Notes: a model not told the origin generated them from the letters alone. A DNA stretch of 51,123 bases from Parapedobacter soli (GCF_025460835.1 NZ_JAMXAY010000010.1:1-51123), one strand, 5' to 3'; numbered from the stretch's first letter, positions 40,074-48,911 are shown. Made by a program: numbers and translations.

Positions 40074-42707
40074 ATGAAAGCCTCAAAAAGCGTATTTTCT
40101 GTATTTCTTTTTCTTTTTATATCGTATGCCACCCTCTATGCTCAAACCACACTCAAATACACGATAAATGAGGCTTGGACGTTCCATAAAGAGCAAGGAG
40201 AGGAAGCGATTGTCTCATTCCCCCACACTTGGAACGCACAGGATGCCATAGATGACCAACCCGGTTTTTATCGCGGAAAGGCCTCCTATAGCAAGGAAAT
40301 TTACATCCCGGTTTCTTATCGCGAAAAATCAGTATATATATACTTTGAAGGTGCAAACCAAGTAACCAACCTGTACATCAACGGCCGCCACGTCGGAACG
40401 CACAAGGGAGGATATACACGATTCAACTTCGAAATAAGTGAATTCCTGCAATGGGACAAACCTAACGATTTCGAGGTGATGGTTACCAACGCGCATGATG
40501 AAATGATCCCACCGTTGAGCGCTGATTTCACGTTTTTTGGAGGGATATACCGTGATGTGTACCTGGAAGTAAAGGAAAAGCTCCATATATCGCCCGCAGA
40601 CATGGCATCAACAGGCGTTTACATCACCACGCCTGACGTAAACGAAAAGCAAGCGTCTGTAAATGTCAAAACATTACTAAACAACGCCTCACACCACGAG
40701 AAAGAAGTGGTGGTGCGGCATGCCGTCTACAATCCAGCGGGCGTATCAGTCTATGAAACACAAACGGAAGAAAAAATAACGGCAGGCGAGGTGAATTACG
40801 CACATGAAACAGATTTTCAACTCACCTCGCCGTTACTTTGGTCGATCGAAACGCCCCAACTATACACCCTCAAAACAACCGTCGTTGAAAAACACACCGA
40901 AAGACAGCTAGACGAACTGTTGACCACGTTTGGGCTCCGGTGGTACCATTTTAGTCCCGATAAGGGCTTTTTCTTAAATGGAAAGCACGTGAAATTAATC
41001 GGTACCAACCGCCATCAGGATTACCTCAATAAAGGCAATGCACTGGATGATCAACATCATGTGTCCGATATCCAGCTGCTGAAATCCATGGGTGGCAATT
41101 TTCTTCGCATATCGCATTACCCACAAGATCCGTTGATTTTGGAAATGTGCGACAAACTGGGCATTGTGGCTTCTGTTGAAATCCCCATTGTGAATGCAGT
41201 GACCGAAAAACAAGCATTTCTTGACAACTCCTTATACATGGCCGAGGAAATGGTGAAACAGAATTTCAATCACCCCGCTCTTGTTATCTGGTCATACATG
41301 AATGAAGTTATGCTTCGGCCGCCTTATGCGCCCGGGGACATTGCTTACCAACCCTACTGCAAGGAAGTAAACCGCCAGGCTACGGCTATCGAAAATCGGA
41401 TAAGAGAACTTGATCCGACCAGGTATACGATGATTGCGTTTCATGGATCTGTAAAAGCCTATGAAGCGGCGGGGCTGTTTGATGTACCTATGATTATCGG
41501 CTGGAATCTCTACCAAGGATGGTATAGCGAAGGGGTCCACCGTTTCGATAGTTTCCTTCACGATTACCACGCCAACTATCCGACAAAGCCCACCATCATT
41601 TCAGAATACGGAGCCGACGTGGATACGAGGATCCACAGCTTTGAGCCGGTGCGTTTCGACTTCAGCGTGGAATATGGTGATATATACCATGAATATTATC
41701 GTAAAACCATACTCGCAACGGATTTCATTGCGGGCGCTGCTATATGGAACCTGAATGATTTCCATTCCGAACCCAGGGGTGATGCTGTGCCGCATATCAA
41801 CAGCAAAGGAATAACAGGACTCGATCGCACACCCAAGAATACGTTTTATCTTTATAAAGCCTACTTGACTACAGTACCGTTTGTGAAGATCGCGGCTACA
41901 GACTGGCTAAACAGGAGCGGACACGAAACTTCACCTGGTATCTCGGTTCAAAAAATCAAGGTTTATTCCAATCAAAGCCGTGTAACGGTTTACCACAACG
42001 GGAAGAAGCTTGGTCAGGTACGGGTAAAGGACAACGTGGGTGAAATAGAAATCCCGTTTAAGCAGGGGCAGAATCTGATTGAAGCGCGGACTAAGAAATC
42101 GGCCGATATTTACATAACCGATTTTCAGGTTATACCGCAGAAAATAGGATCCGATTTCACGGAGCTGAATGTCGCGTTGGGTAGCCGTCGTTATTTTGAG
42201 GAAAAAGAAACCAAGACTAGTTGGATACCTGAGATGCCGTACCAAGTAGGAGGATGGGGTTATGTAGGGGGCGAGCCATTTAAAGCAAAAACTAGGTTTG
42301 GCTCTTTGCCGGCAGCCGCAGTCAATATCCTAGGGACTGATCTTGACCCTATTTTCCAGACCCAGCGCGTAGATATTGAGCAATTCAAGGCCGACGTACC
42401 GTTCGGAAGATATGCAGTATACCTCTACTGGGCAGATTTGAGTACCCATACACCCACCGAATCACTGGCTTATAACTTAGGGAACGACGCAATCCTAGAA
42501 AACAGTGAAGCGCGTGTATTTGACGTACTGCTGAATGGTGCAACAGTGCTCGAAAACTTCGATATCCCCAACCAAGTAGGCATACAACGGTCCATTGTGA
42601 AAAAGTTTGTCGTTGATGTGGCAAATTCTGACGGAATAACCGTTGAATTTAAGCCCAAAGCGGGGAAAACAATTTTGAATGCCGTTAAAATTCTAAAGTT
42701 AGATTAG
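40074..42707 (+). CDS. glycoside hydrolase family 2 enzyme (beta-galactosidase/beta-glucuronidase-like)
   Basis: An 877-residue secreted enzyme (signal peptide about 1-22). Domains in order are a jelly-roll sugar-binding domain (about 25-190), an immunoglobulin-like domain (about 190-295), a TIM barrel with catalytic acid/base Glu411 in SYMNEV and nucleophile Glu511 in ISEYGAD, then C-terminal beta-domains including a DUF4982-like region and a malectin-like module (about 690-877). Conserved GTNRHQDY and FLRISHYPQDP mark GH2. It would remove a non-reducing beta-linked sugar, but which one cannot be told from sequence. It is the third gene of the SusCD operon, beyond the hairpin. Confidence 0.92.
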   Translation: MKASKSVFSVFLFLFISYATLYAQTTLKYTINEAWTFHKEQGEEAIVSFPHTWNAQDAIDDQPGFYRGKASYSKEIYIPVSYREKSVYIYFEGANQVTNLYINGRHVGTHKGGYTRFNFEISEFLQWDKPNDFEVMVTNAHDEMIPPLSADFTFFGGIYRDVYLEVKEKLHISPADMASTGVYITTPDVNEKQASVNVKTLLNNASHHEKEVVVRHAVYNPAGVSVYETQTEEKITAGEVNYAHETDFQLTSPLLWSIETPQLYTLKTTVVEKHTERQLDELLTTFGLRWYHFSPDKGFFLNGKHVKLIGTNRHQDYLNKGNALDDQHHVSDIQLLKSMGGNFLRISHYPQDPLILEMCDKLGIVASVEIPIVNAVTEKQAFLDNSLYMAEEMVKQNFNHPALVIWSYMNEVMLRPPYAPGDIAYQPYCKEVNRQATAIENRIRELDPTRYTMIAFHGSVKAYEAAGLFDVPMIIGWNLYQGWYSEGVHRFDSFLHDYHANYPTKPTIISEYGADVDTRIHSFEPVRFDFSVEYGDIYHEYYRKTILATDFIAGAAIWNLNDFHSEPRGDAVPHINSKGITGLDRTPKNTFYLYKAYLTTVPFVKIAATDWLNRSGHETSPGISVQKIKVYSNQSRVTVYHNGKKLGQVRVKDNVGEIEIPFKQGQNLIEARTKKSADIYITDFQVIPQKIGSDFTELNVALGSRRYFEEKETKTSWIPEMPYQVGGWGYVGGEPFKAKTRFGSLPAAAVNILGTDLDPIFQTQRVDIEQFKADVPFGRYAVYLYWADLSTHTPTESLAYNLGNDAILENSEARVFDVLLNGATVLENFDIPNQVGIQRSIVKKFVVDVANSDGITVEFKPKAGKTILNAVKILKLD

Positions 42708-42729
42708 TAAGCCTTAAATTTAGGACAAA

Positions 42730-44898
42730 ATGAAATTCAACATCATCTTACCGCTGCTTTGCTTGGCACAGCTGTCGCTTTTTGGCCAGGAGTATACACC
42801 AATACGAGTTGAAGCCAAACCGTGGGTATATAATAACCCCAACACGGCATGGAAGATGTTCGACACCCGGATCATCGATAATATCATCGGATATGCACCG
42901 ATAAAAGCGAAGTCGGTGAATAGCTACGGGAGTACGTTGGAACGGCCTTCGGAAGCAACCGGGTTTTACCGGACTGAATACATCGATGGAAGGTGGTGGG
43001 TAATCGATCCGGAAGGTTACCGGAATATTCAGGTTGTAATCAATTCGCTTAGGCCCGGGGGTTCTGAAAGGAACCGTGAACGGTTGCTGGAAAAATATGG
43101 CACGGAGGAAAACTGGATAAATGCAACGGCCGACTCACTACATCACTACGGATTCACAGGTGCGGGGTCGTGGAGTGTCAATGAATTGCTGATTCAAACC
43201 AATCAACAGAAGGATTACCAGCTTACTTATACGCCCAACCTCAATTTTATGAGCTCCTACGGCAAGAAACGGGGCGGGACTTATCAATTGCCGGGAAATA
43301 CCGGCTACCCTAATCAGACCATCTTCGTTTTCGATCCGGAATTTGAAGCATTCTGCGATGAACATGCCATGCAGTTGGAAAAATATGCGTTAGATAAAAA
43401 CCTATTTGGGGTTTTCTCCGACAATGAACTTCCCATCGGAATGAAGAACCTGGAGGGCTACCTCTCGCTTACGAATCCACAGGACCCCGGCCGCCTTGCC
43501 GCCGAAGCGTGGCTGGCCGCCCGGAAGAAGCCAGTAAGTGAAATAACCGACGCAGACCGGGCAGACTTTGCCGGGTATGTGGCAGAAACCTATTATAGCA
43601 TTGTATCAAGGGCGATAAAAAAGTATGCACCCCATCACATGTATCTGGGAAGCAGGCTGCACGGTGGTGCAAAAAACATCATTCCTGTAATGAAAGCGGC
43701 CGGCCGATTCTGTGATATTTTAAGTTTCAACTACTACGGTGTATGGACACCCCAGCAGAATCTCATGCAGCAGTGGGCCATGTATGCGGATAAGCCGTTT
43801 ATGATTACGGAATTCTATACCAAAGCGATGGATTCCGGCTTGGCAAATACCACCGGGGCAGGGTTTACTGTACATAATCAAACTGACAAAGGCTATGCTT
43901 ACCAACATTTTTGTTTGGAGTTACTAGCATCTAAATCATGCGTAGGCTGGCATTTTTTCAAGTACCAGGATAATGACCCAACAGCAAAAAATGTAGACCC
44001 CTCAAATATCGACTCCAACAAGGGAATCGTTGACAACGACTATCAATATTACCCTGCACTCATGGCAGTTATGGAGCAGCTTCATACCAACCGCTACAAG
44101 CTCATCGATTTTTTTGACAGAAAACGGGATACTTCCGATGAATGGGAATTGGTGTGGGGAGACGAGTTTGATTATGAAGGACTGCCTGATCCCAAAAAAT
44201 GGTCGTACGATACCCGGGGGAACAGCTATGGTTGGGGAAATAACGAGCTGCAATGGTATAAGATCGAAAGTTTGAAGAATACCGAAGTAAACAATGGGAC
44301 ACTAAAAATCCGTGCGCACAAAGAACCCACCTCGGGGAAAAACTATTCCTCAGGGCGGATCATGTCGAAATACAAAGGAGATTGGTTGTATGGGAAAATA
44401 GAAGTAAGTGCCAAACTACCTAGAGGAAACGGCACATGGCCCGCAATATGGATGCTGTCGACCGAAAACCACTATGGTACCTGGCCGAAAAGCGGTGAGA
44501 TCGACATCATGGAACACGTAGGTTTTGACCCCGATACGGTATTCAGCACAACCCATACTGCGAAATACAATCATGTGAAGGGGACACAGAAAAAAGGTAA
44601 GATCGGTTGCCCTACGGTAACGACAGCCTTTCACAAATACACGTTAGAATGGGAAAAGGACGAATACAAAGTGTATGTTGACGATCAACTGATATTTACG
44701 TATTTAAATGACGGGGAAGGACCTGAATCTTGGCCGTATAACCGCCCATTCCACCTTATCCTCAACCTGGCTATCGGCGGTAACCTCGGTGGTAAAAAAG
44801 GTGTGGACGATAGTCTCTTCCCCCACACGTACGAGATTGATTACGTACGGGTATATCAAAAAGAAGAACACCTAAAGGCTAACAGAATAACGGATTGA
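42730..44898 (+). CDS. two-enzyme fusion: agarase-like GH-A domain plus laminarinase-type GH16
   Basis: A 722-residue secreted protein (signal about 1-19, ending FGQ). Residues about 60-480 resemble the agarase-like/GH50-type clan-A glycosidases: GFYRTEYIDGRWWVIDPEGY, GFTGAGSW, then candidate acid/base Glu233 in FSDNELP and nucleophile Glu361 in MITEFYTKA. From about 490 a complete GH16 domain follows: VWGDEFDYEGLPDPKKWSY, GWGNNELQWY, SGRIMSKYKG, WPAIWML and the catalytic GEIDIMEHVG with Glu590, Asp592 and Glu595. The GH16 part is laminarinase-like (beta-1,3-glucan), while the first part points to galactans or to a beta-1,3-glucanase of a similar fold. Both active sites look intact, so one chain probably makes two different cuts. 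Confidence 0.85.
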   Translation: MKFNIILPLLCLAQLSLFGQEYTPIRVEAKPWVYNNPNTAWKMFDTRIIDNIIGYAPIKAKSVNSYGSTLERPSEATGFYRTEYIDGRWWVIDPEGYRNIQVVINSLRPGGSERNRERLLEKYGTEENWINATADSLHHYGFTGAGSWSVNELLIQTNQQKDYQLTYTPNLNFMSSYGKKRGGTYQLPGNTGYPNQTIFVFDPEFEAFCDEHAMQLEKYALDKNLFGVFSDNELPIGMKNLEGYLSLTNPQDPGRLAAEAWLAARKKPVSEITDADRADFAGYVAETYYSIVSRAIKKYAPHHMYLGSRLHGGAKNIIPVMKAAGRFCDILSFNYYGVWTPQQNLMQQWAMYADKPFMITEFYTKAMDSGLANTTGAGFTVHNQTDKGYAYQHFCLELLASKSCVGWHFFKYQDNDPTAKNVDPSNIDSNKGIVDNDYQYYPALMAVMEQLHTNRYKLIDFFDRKRDTSDEWELVWGDEFDYEGLPDPKKWSYDTRGNSYGWGNNELQWYKIESLKNTEVNNGTLKIRAHKEPTSGKNYSSGRIMSKYKGDWLYGKIEVSAKLPRGNGTWPAIWMLSTENHYGTWPKSGEIDIMEHVGFDPDTVFSTTHTAKYNHVKGTQKKGKIGCPTVTTAFHKYTLEWEKDEYKVYVDDQLIFTYLNDGEGPESWPYNRPFHLILNLAIGGNLGGKKGVDDSLFPHTYEIDYVRVYQKEEHLKANRITD

Positions 44899-44937
44899 TC
44901 GATTAATTCGGGGTTTTCCGTTGTCGTTATGAATATG

Positions 44938-44945
44938 TAATTTTG
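44938..44945 (+). promoter_or_regulatory. -7 box of the RluA-type gene, predicted leaderless
   Basis: TAATTTTG at 44938-44945 ends 5 nt before ATG 44951. The -33 site (44914-44917) is TTTT, one mismatch from TTTG, with a 20-nt spacer. Confidence 0.6.
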
Positions 44946-44950
44946 TGCAC

Positions 44951-45697
44951 ATGAAAGTACAAGGTGAGGGCTATGAGCCAAAATTACCACAGTTCATAGA
45001 ACAAATCATTTTCGAAGACGACAATGTCATTGTAATCAACAAGCCGCCTTTTTTAGCATCGCTGGATGAGCGGGAGGGGGGGGAGCCAAGCGTTTTGCGC
45101 TTGGCTAAGAAATACCATCCGGATGCCCGGGTCTGCCATCGGCTTGATAAGGAAACATCGGGCGTGTTGGTCATCGCTAAGAATCCCGAGACGTACCGGC
45201 TGGTGTCAATCGAGTTTGAGCGCCGCCGGGTCAATAAAATATACCATGCCCTCATCGGTGGGACACACGTTTTCGACGATTTGCTGGTAGACCTTCCGAT
45301 ACTCAACCTTGGTAATAAAAATGTGAAAATCGACCGTGCCAACGGCAAACCGGCAGAGACCTATTTCAAGTCACTTCGTCATTTTAAGCACTTTACGTTG
45401 GTAGAATGCCGGCCGGTGACCGGGCGCATGCACCAGATACGTGTTCATTTGGCGACACAACAAGCGGCTATTGTGGGTGATACGCTATACCACGGAAAAC
45501 CGGTATACCTCTCGCAGATAAAAAAACGTGGCTTCACCCTGGGAAGGGGAAAGGAAGAGCAGCCGATTATGAGGCGGTTTGCCCTCCACGCATGTGAGCT
45601 GCGATTAACCATCGGCGAGAAACCGCATCATTTCCAGGCGCCATACCCGAAAGACTTCGCAACCCTACTCCGCCAGTTGGAGAAGTTTGATGATTGA
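44951..45697 (+). CDS. RluA-family RNA pseudouridine synthase
   Basis: A 248-residue pseudouridine synthase without an S4 domain. The catalytic motif HRLDKETSG holds Asp66; VCRPVTGRMHQIRVHL-type residues (RPVTGRMHQIRVH) form the conserved C-terminal motif, and YHALIGG precedes it. It isomerises uridines in rRNA or tRNA; the exact site cannot be assigned within RluA/RluC/RluD/TruC. A GTG at 44945 precedes the ATG in frame but is part of the -7 box, so ATG 44951 is used. It is convergent with the DUF72 gene, 13 nt apart. Confidence 0.92.
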   Translation: MKVQGEGYEPKLPQFIEQIIFEDDNVIVINKPPFLASLDEREGGEPSVLRLAKKYHPDARVCHRLDKETSGVLVIAKNPETYRLVSIEFERRRVNKIYHALIGGTHVFDDLLVDLPILNLGNKNVKIDRANGKPAETYFKSLRHFKHFTLVECRPVTGRMHQIRVHLATQQAAIVGDTLYHGKPVYLSQIKKRGFTLGRGKEEQPIMRRFALHACELRLTIGEKPHHFQAPYPKDFATLLRQLEKFDD

Positions 45698-45710
45698 TTA
45701 TTATGTAGGT

Positions 45711-46589
45711 TCAGCTGGAGAAACTGATATTTGGGCCTCTAACCTCAATCCCGAGTGCGCTGTTAAGTCGATCGATGAAATAGGACGAAAGTATGGGCGA
45801 TTCGATTTCGACATGCTGGTGTACAAAAAAGTAAAGCGATTGCAGTCCAGCATCACGCCACTCACTGATGCGTTCCACCCATTCATCCAGCCTGGGCCTG
45901 TCTGAGTGATGATTATGGCCGACATAACGGACAAACGCTGTGGGTGTAGAAAGACGCATATGCAGCATATCGCGGCGGCCCAATGCATCCACCAACACAT
46001 TAGCAACACCTTCTTTTTTTAGCAAGCCGTATAGCTTTTGAGCGACCTCGTCGCTGGAAAACCATTCGGCATTGCGCACTTCTACCGCCAATGGAACGGA
46101 TTTGGAAAACTTCTCAACGAACCTAACGAGGCGATCAAAATCCTTCGGTTTATAGTTGTCGTGCATCTGCAGGAAACTTACCCCCAACCGGTCCTCAAAA
46201 AGTGCGATGGCGTCGCAAAATGCCGTCATTTTTTCATCGACATTCAGCAAACGCCCGAAATGACTTATGCTCTGCGGTATTTTGGGGAAAAACTTGAAGT
46301 CGGCGGGCGTCTTGTTTTTCCAGGTTTCCACCTGTTGCTTATCCGGCGAATTGTAAAAGGTAGCATTCAGTTCGATGCAGTTGAACTGTGTTGCATAATA
46401 GCTTAATTCATCTTTCGTACCCCTCGGATAAAACCCTTTCAGATCCTGCCTATTCCATTTGGCACACCCCACATATACTTCCAAAGGTTTGACCCGCTCA
46501 TATTTACCCAATAATTCCAAGGTGTCGGGATGGGTAGGAGGCAGGGTGAAATCTATCGCTTCTGGATTTTCAACGCTTCCGAATTTCAT
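45711..46589 (-). CDS. DUF72 (YecE-like) family protein
   Basis: A 292-residue TIM-barrel-like protein. Family markers are VYVGCAKWNRQDLKGFYP near residue 40, FNCIELNATFYNSP, FKFFPKIPQSISH, FLQMHDNYKP, LAVEVRNAEWF and the C-terminal YFFVHQHVE. DUF72 proteins are widespread, and an endonuclease-like or metal-binding role has been suggested but not shown. The start ATG 46589 is chosen because the upstream frame extension (to 46640) runs through the palindromic repeat. It lies downstream of purH on the same strand, separated by that repeat. Confidence 0.88.
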   Translation of the reverse strand: MKFGSVENPEAIDFTLPPTHPDTLELLGKYERVKPLEVYVGCAKWNRQDLKGFYPRGTKDELSYYATQFNCIELNATFYNSPDKQQVETWKNKTPADFKFFPKIPQSISHFGRLLNVDEKMTAFCDAIALFEDRLGVSFLQMHDNYKPKDFDRLVRFVEKFSKSVPLAVEVRNAEWFSSDEVAQKLYGLLKKEGVANVLVDALGRRDMLHMRLSTPTAFVRYVGHNHHSDRPRLDEWVERISEWRDAGLQSLYFFVHQHVEIESPILSSYFIDRLNSALGIEVRGPNISFSS

Positions 46590-46607
46590 GCTGAGTTGTT
46601 TTAGTTG

Positions 46608-46703
46608 AACACGGATGACACAGATCCAACCGATTTGCACAGATTTATCCGCCAGTTGGTCAAGTATCCGCGATGATCCGTTTAATCTGCGTTATCCGTG
46701 TTC
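46608..46703. repeat. imperfect ~96-bp palindromic repeat element
   Basis: The left arm starts GAACACGGATGACACAGAT at 46608; the right arm ends ATCTGCGTTATCCGTGTTC at 46703. The arms are complementary over about 40 nt with scattered mismatches and a short centre near 46653-46664. Each arm repeats GGAT/AGAT-like units every 8-10 bases. As RNA it would fold into one long stem between purH and the DUF72 gene. There is no transposase; it resembles a REP- or MITE-like dispersed palindrome. Confidence 0.75.
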
Positions 46704-46708
46704 CATTG

Positions 46709-48235
46709 CTAATGTTTGAAATGCCGCACCCCGGTAATAACCATCGCCACACCCTTTTGGTTGGCCATTTCCACCGACTCCTGGTCGCGTATGGAGCCAC
46801 CTGGTTGTACAATAGCCGTAATACCGGCATCGGCCGCAATCTCCACGCAATCTGGGAATGGGAAAAATGCATCCGAAGCCAATACTGCACCATGAAGGTC
46901 GAAGCCGAACACCTTGGCTTTTGCGATAGCCTGTTTCAACGCATCTACCCGTGAAGTCTGCCCGACACCACTGGCCGACAGCTGGCCATCTTTCGCAAGT
47001 ACGATCGCATTTGATTTGGTATGCTTCACAATCTTGTTGGCAAAGAACAGATCCGCCAACTCGCGTTCGGTGGGAGTTTTGTCGGTAACCGGCTTCATTT
47101 CTACCGGGCCCTCAATGACGAGGTCTCTATCTTGCTCTATCACGCCATTGAGCAGCGTCTTGAACTGGCTCTTCGGGAGGGCCGTTTGCTTCCGCTTCAG
47201 CAATATCCGGTTTTTCTTACTGCTGAGTATACGCTGGGCTGCTTCACTGTAGGCCGGCGCAATCAGTACCTCAAAAAACAGCTTGTTGATTTCGGATGCC
47301 GTTTGCTCATCTATTTCGCCGTTGCAGATGATCACGCCACCAAATGCCGATACGGGATCGCAAGCGAGTGCATCCTGCCACGCAGCAGACAAATCAGATC
47401 GGGTGGCCACGCCACAGGCGTTTGTATGTTTCAATATGGCAAATGTAGGCTCCCCGAACTCGTCGATAAGGGATACCGCAGCATCTACGTCTACGAGGTT
47501 GTTGTAAGAAAGCTCTTTCCCATTAAGCTTGTCGAATAATGCTTCGAGATCGCCATAGAACACACCTTTTTGATGCGGGTTTTCGCCATATCGGAGTACC
47601 TGAGCGCGTTGCTCGCTTTTTTTGAACACCTGCAACGGTGCTTCTTGATTGAAATAATTGAATATTGCCGAATCATAGTGTGACGACACGTTGAAGGCCC
47701 GCTTGGCTAGCTCTTTCCGATGTTCGACAAACGTATACCCTTCGTTTTCAGCGAGGATATCTTCAAGATACTGGTAATCACCTTTCGAGGCAATGATGAC
47801 CACGTCATTGAAATTCTTGGCCGCTGCGCGAATCAATGAGATGCCGCCGATATCTATTTTTTCGATGATATCCTGCTCAGATGCGCCTGACGCAACGGTT
47901 TCTTCAAATGGATAAAGGTCTACGATAACCAGGTCGATTTCAGGTATATTGTATTCTTCCAGCTGCTGCCGGTCGGCCTCAAGTGGCCTGCGCGAAAGGA
48001 TACCACCAAAAATTTTGGGGTGGAGTGTTTTTACCCGTCCGCCTAGGATAGACGGATAGCTAGTTAGGTCCTCTACCGGGATTACGTTGTGGCCGAGCTT
48101 CCGGATGAACGCCTCGGTGCCGCCGGTAGAGTAAAACGTGACACCCTGTTTGTGCAATAGGTTAATTAACGGGGCAAGGCCGTCCTTATTATATACGGAG
48201 ACCAATGCATTTTTGATTTTTACGGGATGGCTCAT
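46709..48235 (-). CDS. purH: bifunctional AICAR formyltransferase/IMP cyclohydrolase PurH
   Basis: A 508-residue enzyme for the last two steps of IMP synthesis. The N-terminal MGS-like cyclohydrolase domain (about 1-150) has FYSTGGTEAFIRKLG and GGRVKTLHPKIFGGIL. The C-terminal AICAR transformylase has LRYGENPHQKG, the catalytic KHTNACGVA (Lys-His), and PFPDCVEIAADAGITAIVQPGGSIRDQE. Length is normal. It follows purN on the same strand, 53 nt downstream, and has a -7 box of its own at 48271-48264. An insertion repeat separates it from DUF72. Confidence 0.97.
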   Translation of the reverse strand: MSHPVKIKNALVSVYNKDGLAPLINLLHKQGVTFYSTGGTEAFIRKLGHNVIPVEDLTSYPSILGGRVKTLHPKIFGGILSRRPLEADRQQLEEYNIPEIDLVIVDLYPFEETVASGASEQDIIEKIDIGGISLIRAAAKNFNDVVIIASKGDYQYLEDILAENEGYTFVEHRKELAKRAFNVSSHYDSAIFNYFNQEAPLQVFKKSEQRAQVLRYGENPHQKGVFYGDLEALFDKLNGKELSYNNLVDVDAAVSLIDEFGEPTFAILKHTNACGVATRSDLSAAWQDALACDPVSAFGGVIICNGEIDEQTASEINKLFFEVLIAPAYSEAAQRILSSKKNRILLKRKQTALPKSQFKTLLNGVIEQDRDLVIEGPVEMKPVTDKTPTERELADLFFANKIVKHTKSNAIVLAKDGQLSASGVGQTSRVDALKQAIAKAKVFGFDLHGAVLASDAFFPFPDCVEIAADAGITAIVQPGGSIRDQESVEMANQKGVAMVITGVRHFKH

Positions 48236-48263
48236 TCGCTATTTAGCTATTTAGTATGAGCTG

Positions 48264-48271
48264 CAAAGATA
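48264..48271 (-). promoter_or_regulatory. probable -7 box of purH
   Basis: TATCTTTG on the minus strand (48271-48264), predicted start near 48259 and a leader of about 24 nt. No TTTG is present at the -33 distance, so purH may also be read from the purN promoter. Confidence 0.45.
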
Positions 48272-48288
48272 ACAAAAATCCCTGCCCG

Positions 48289-48861
48289 TCACATTTTCTT
48301 CAACAAACCCTCGATGACTTTCGGGTAATGTTGGTGCTCCAACTGCTGGCCTTTAAACCTGATGACCTCCAAACTGTCGCCCGGCTCGATACGAAAGCGG
48401 GCCTGGTAAATGATTTCACCCTCATCGAAGTGCTCATTGACGAAATGGATCGTAATGCCCGACTCCTGTTCGCCGGCATCGAGCACTGCTTGGTGTACCC
48501 GGTCGCCGTACATCCCTTTCCCACCATAAGCCGGGAGTAGCGCCGGGTGGATATTGATGATTTTATTAGGGTATTTGTCCAATAAGTTCTTAGGTACCAG
48601 CCAAAGGAAACCTGCGAGCACCACCAAATCGATTTGGAGCCGGGTCAAGAGGTCGGTTATCTCATCGGTTTGATAGAACGTATGCCTATCAAACACATGG
48701 GTAGGCACCTCAAAATTGTCGGCACGTTGCAGTACATAAGCATCCGAGTTGTTACTCAATATCAAAGCCACTTCGGCTTGGTCGTGGTATTTGAAGTGCT
48801 CCATGATTTTCTGGGCATTGGATCCCGAACCAGAAGCAATAATAGCGATTCGTTTCTTCAC
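48289..48861 (-). CDS. purN: phosphoribosylglycinamide formyltransferase PurN
   Basis: A 190-residue enzyme transferring formyl from 10-formyltetrahydrofolate to GAR in purine synthesis. Features are the phosphate loop ASGSGSNAQ (about 9-17), LILSNNSDAYVL, VVLAGFLWLVP, catalytic INIHPALLPAYGGKGMYG with Asn-His, and the C-terminal SGITIHFVNEHFDEGEIIYQ with catalytic Asp. The start is the GTG at 48861: it gives the standard family length, and the frame upstream lacks family residues. A -7 box (TAAGTTTG, 48911-48904) predicts a 38-nt leader. purN-purH form a purine pair. Confidence 0.93.
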   Translation of the reverse strand: MKKRIAIIASGSGSNAQKIMEHFKYHDQAEVALILSNNSDAYVLQRADNFEVPTHVFDRHTFYQTDEITDLLTRLQIDLVVLAGFLWLVPKNLLDKYPNKIINIHPALLPAYGGKGMYGDRVHQAVLDAGEQESGITIHFVNEHFDEGEIIYQARFRIEPGDSLEVIRFKGQQLEHQHYPKVIEGLLKKM

Positions 48862-48903
48862 GTTATTTCGTTGAATTGATGGTATTCTCCAGCAGCTTGC
48901 ACC

Positions 48904-48911
48904 CAAACTTA
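48904..48911 (-). promoter_or_regulatory. -7 box of purN
   Basis: TAAGTTTG on the minus strand (48911-48904). No exact -33 TTTG at 19-21 nt. It supports the GTG start by lying upstream of it with a short leader. Confidence 0.45.

Noticed and set aside
46608-46703. Insertion sequence between purH and DUF72
   Set aside because: No transposase frame; only a palindrome of about 96 bp, so it is listed as a repeat.
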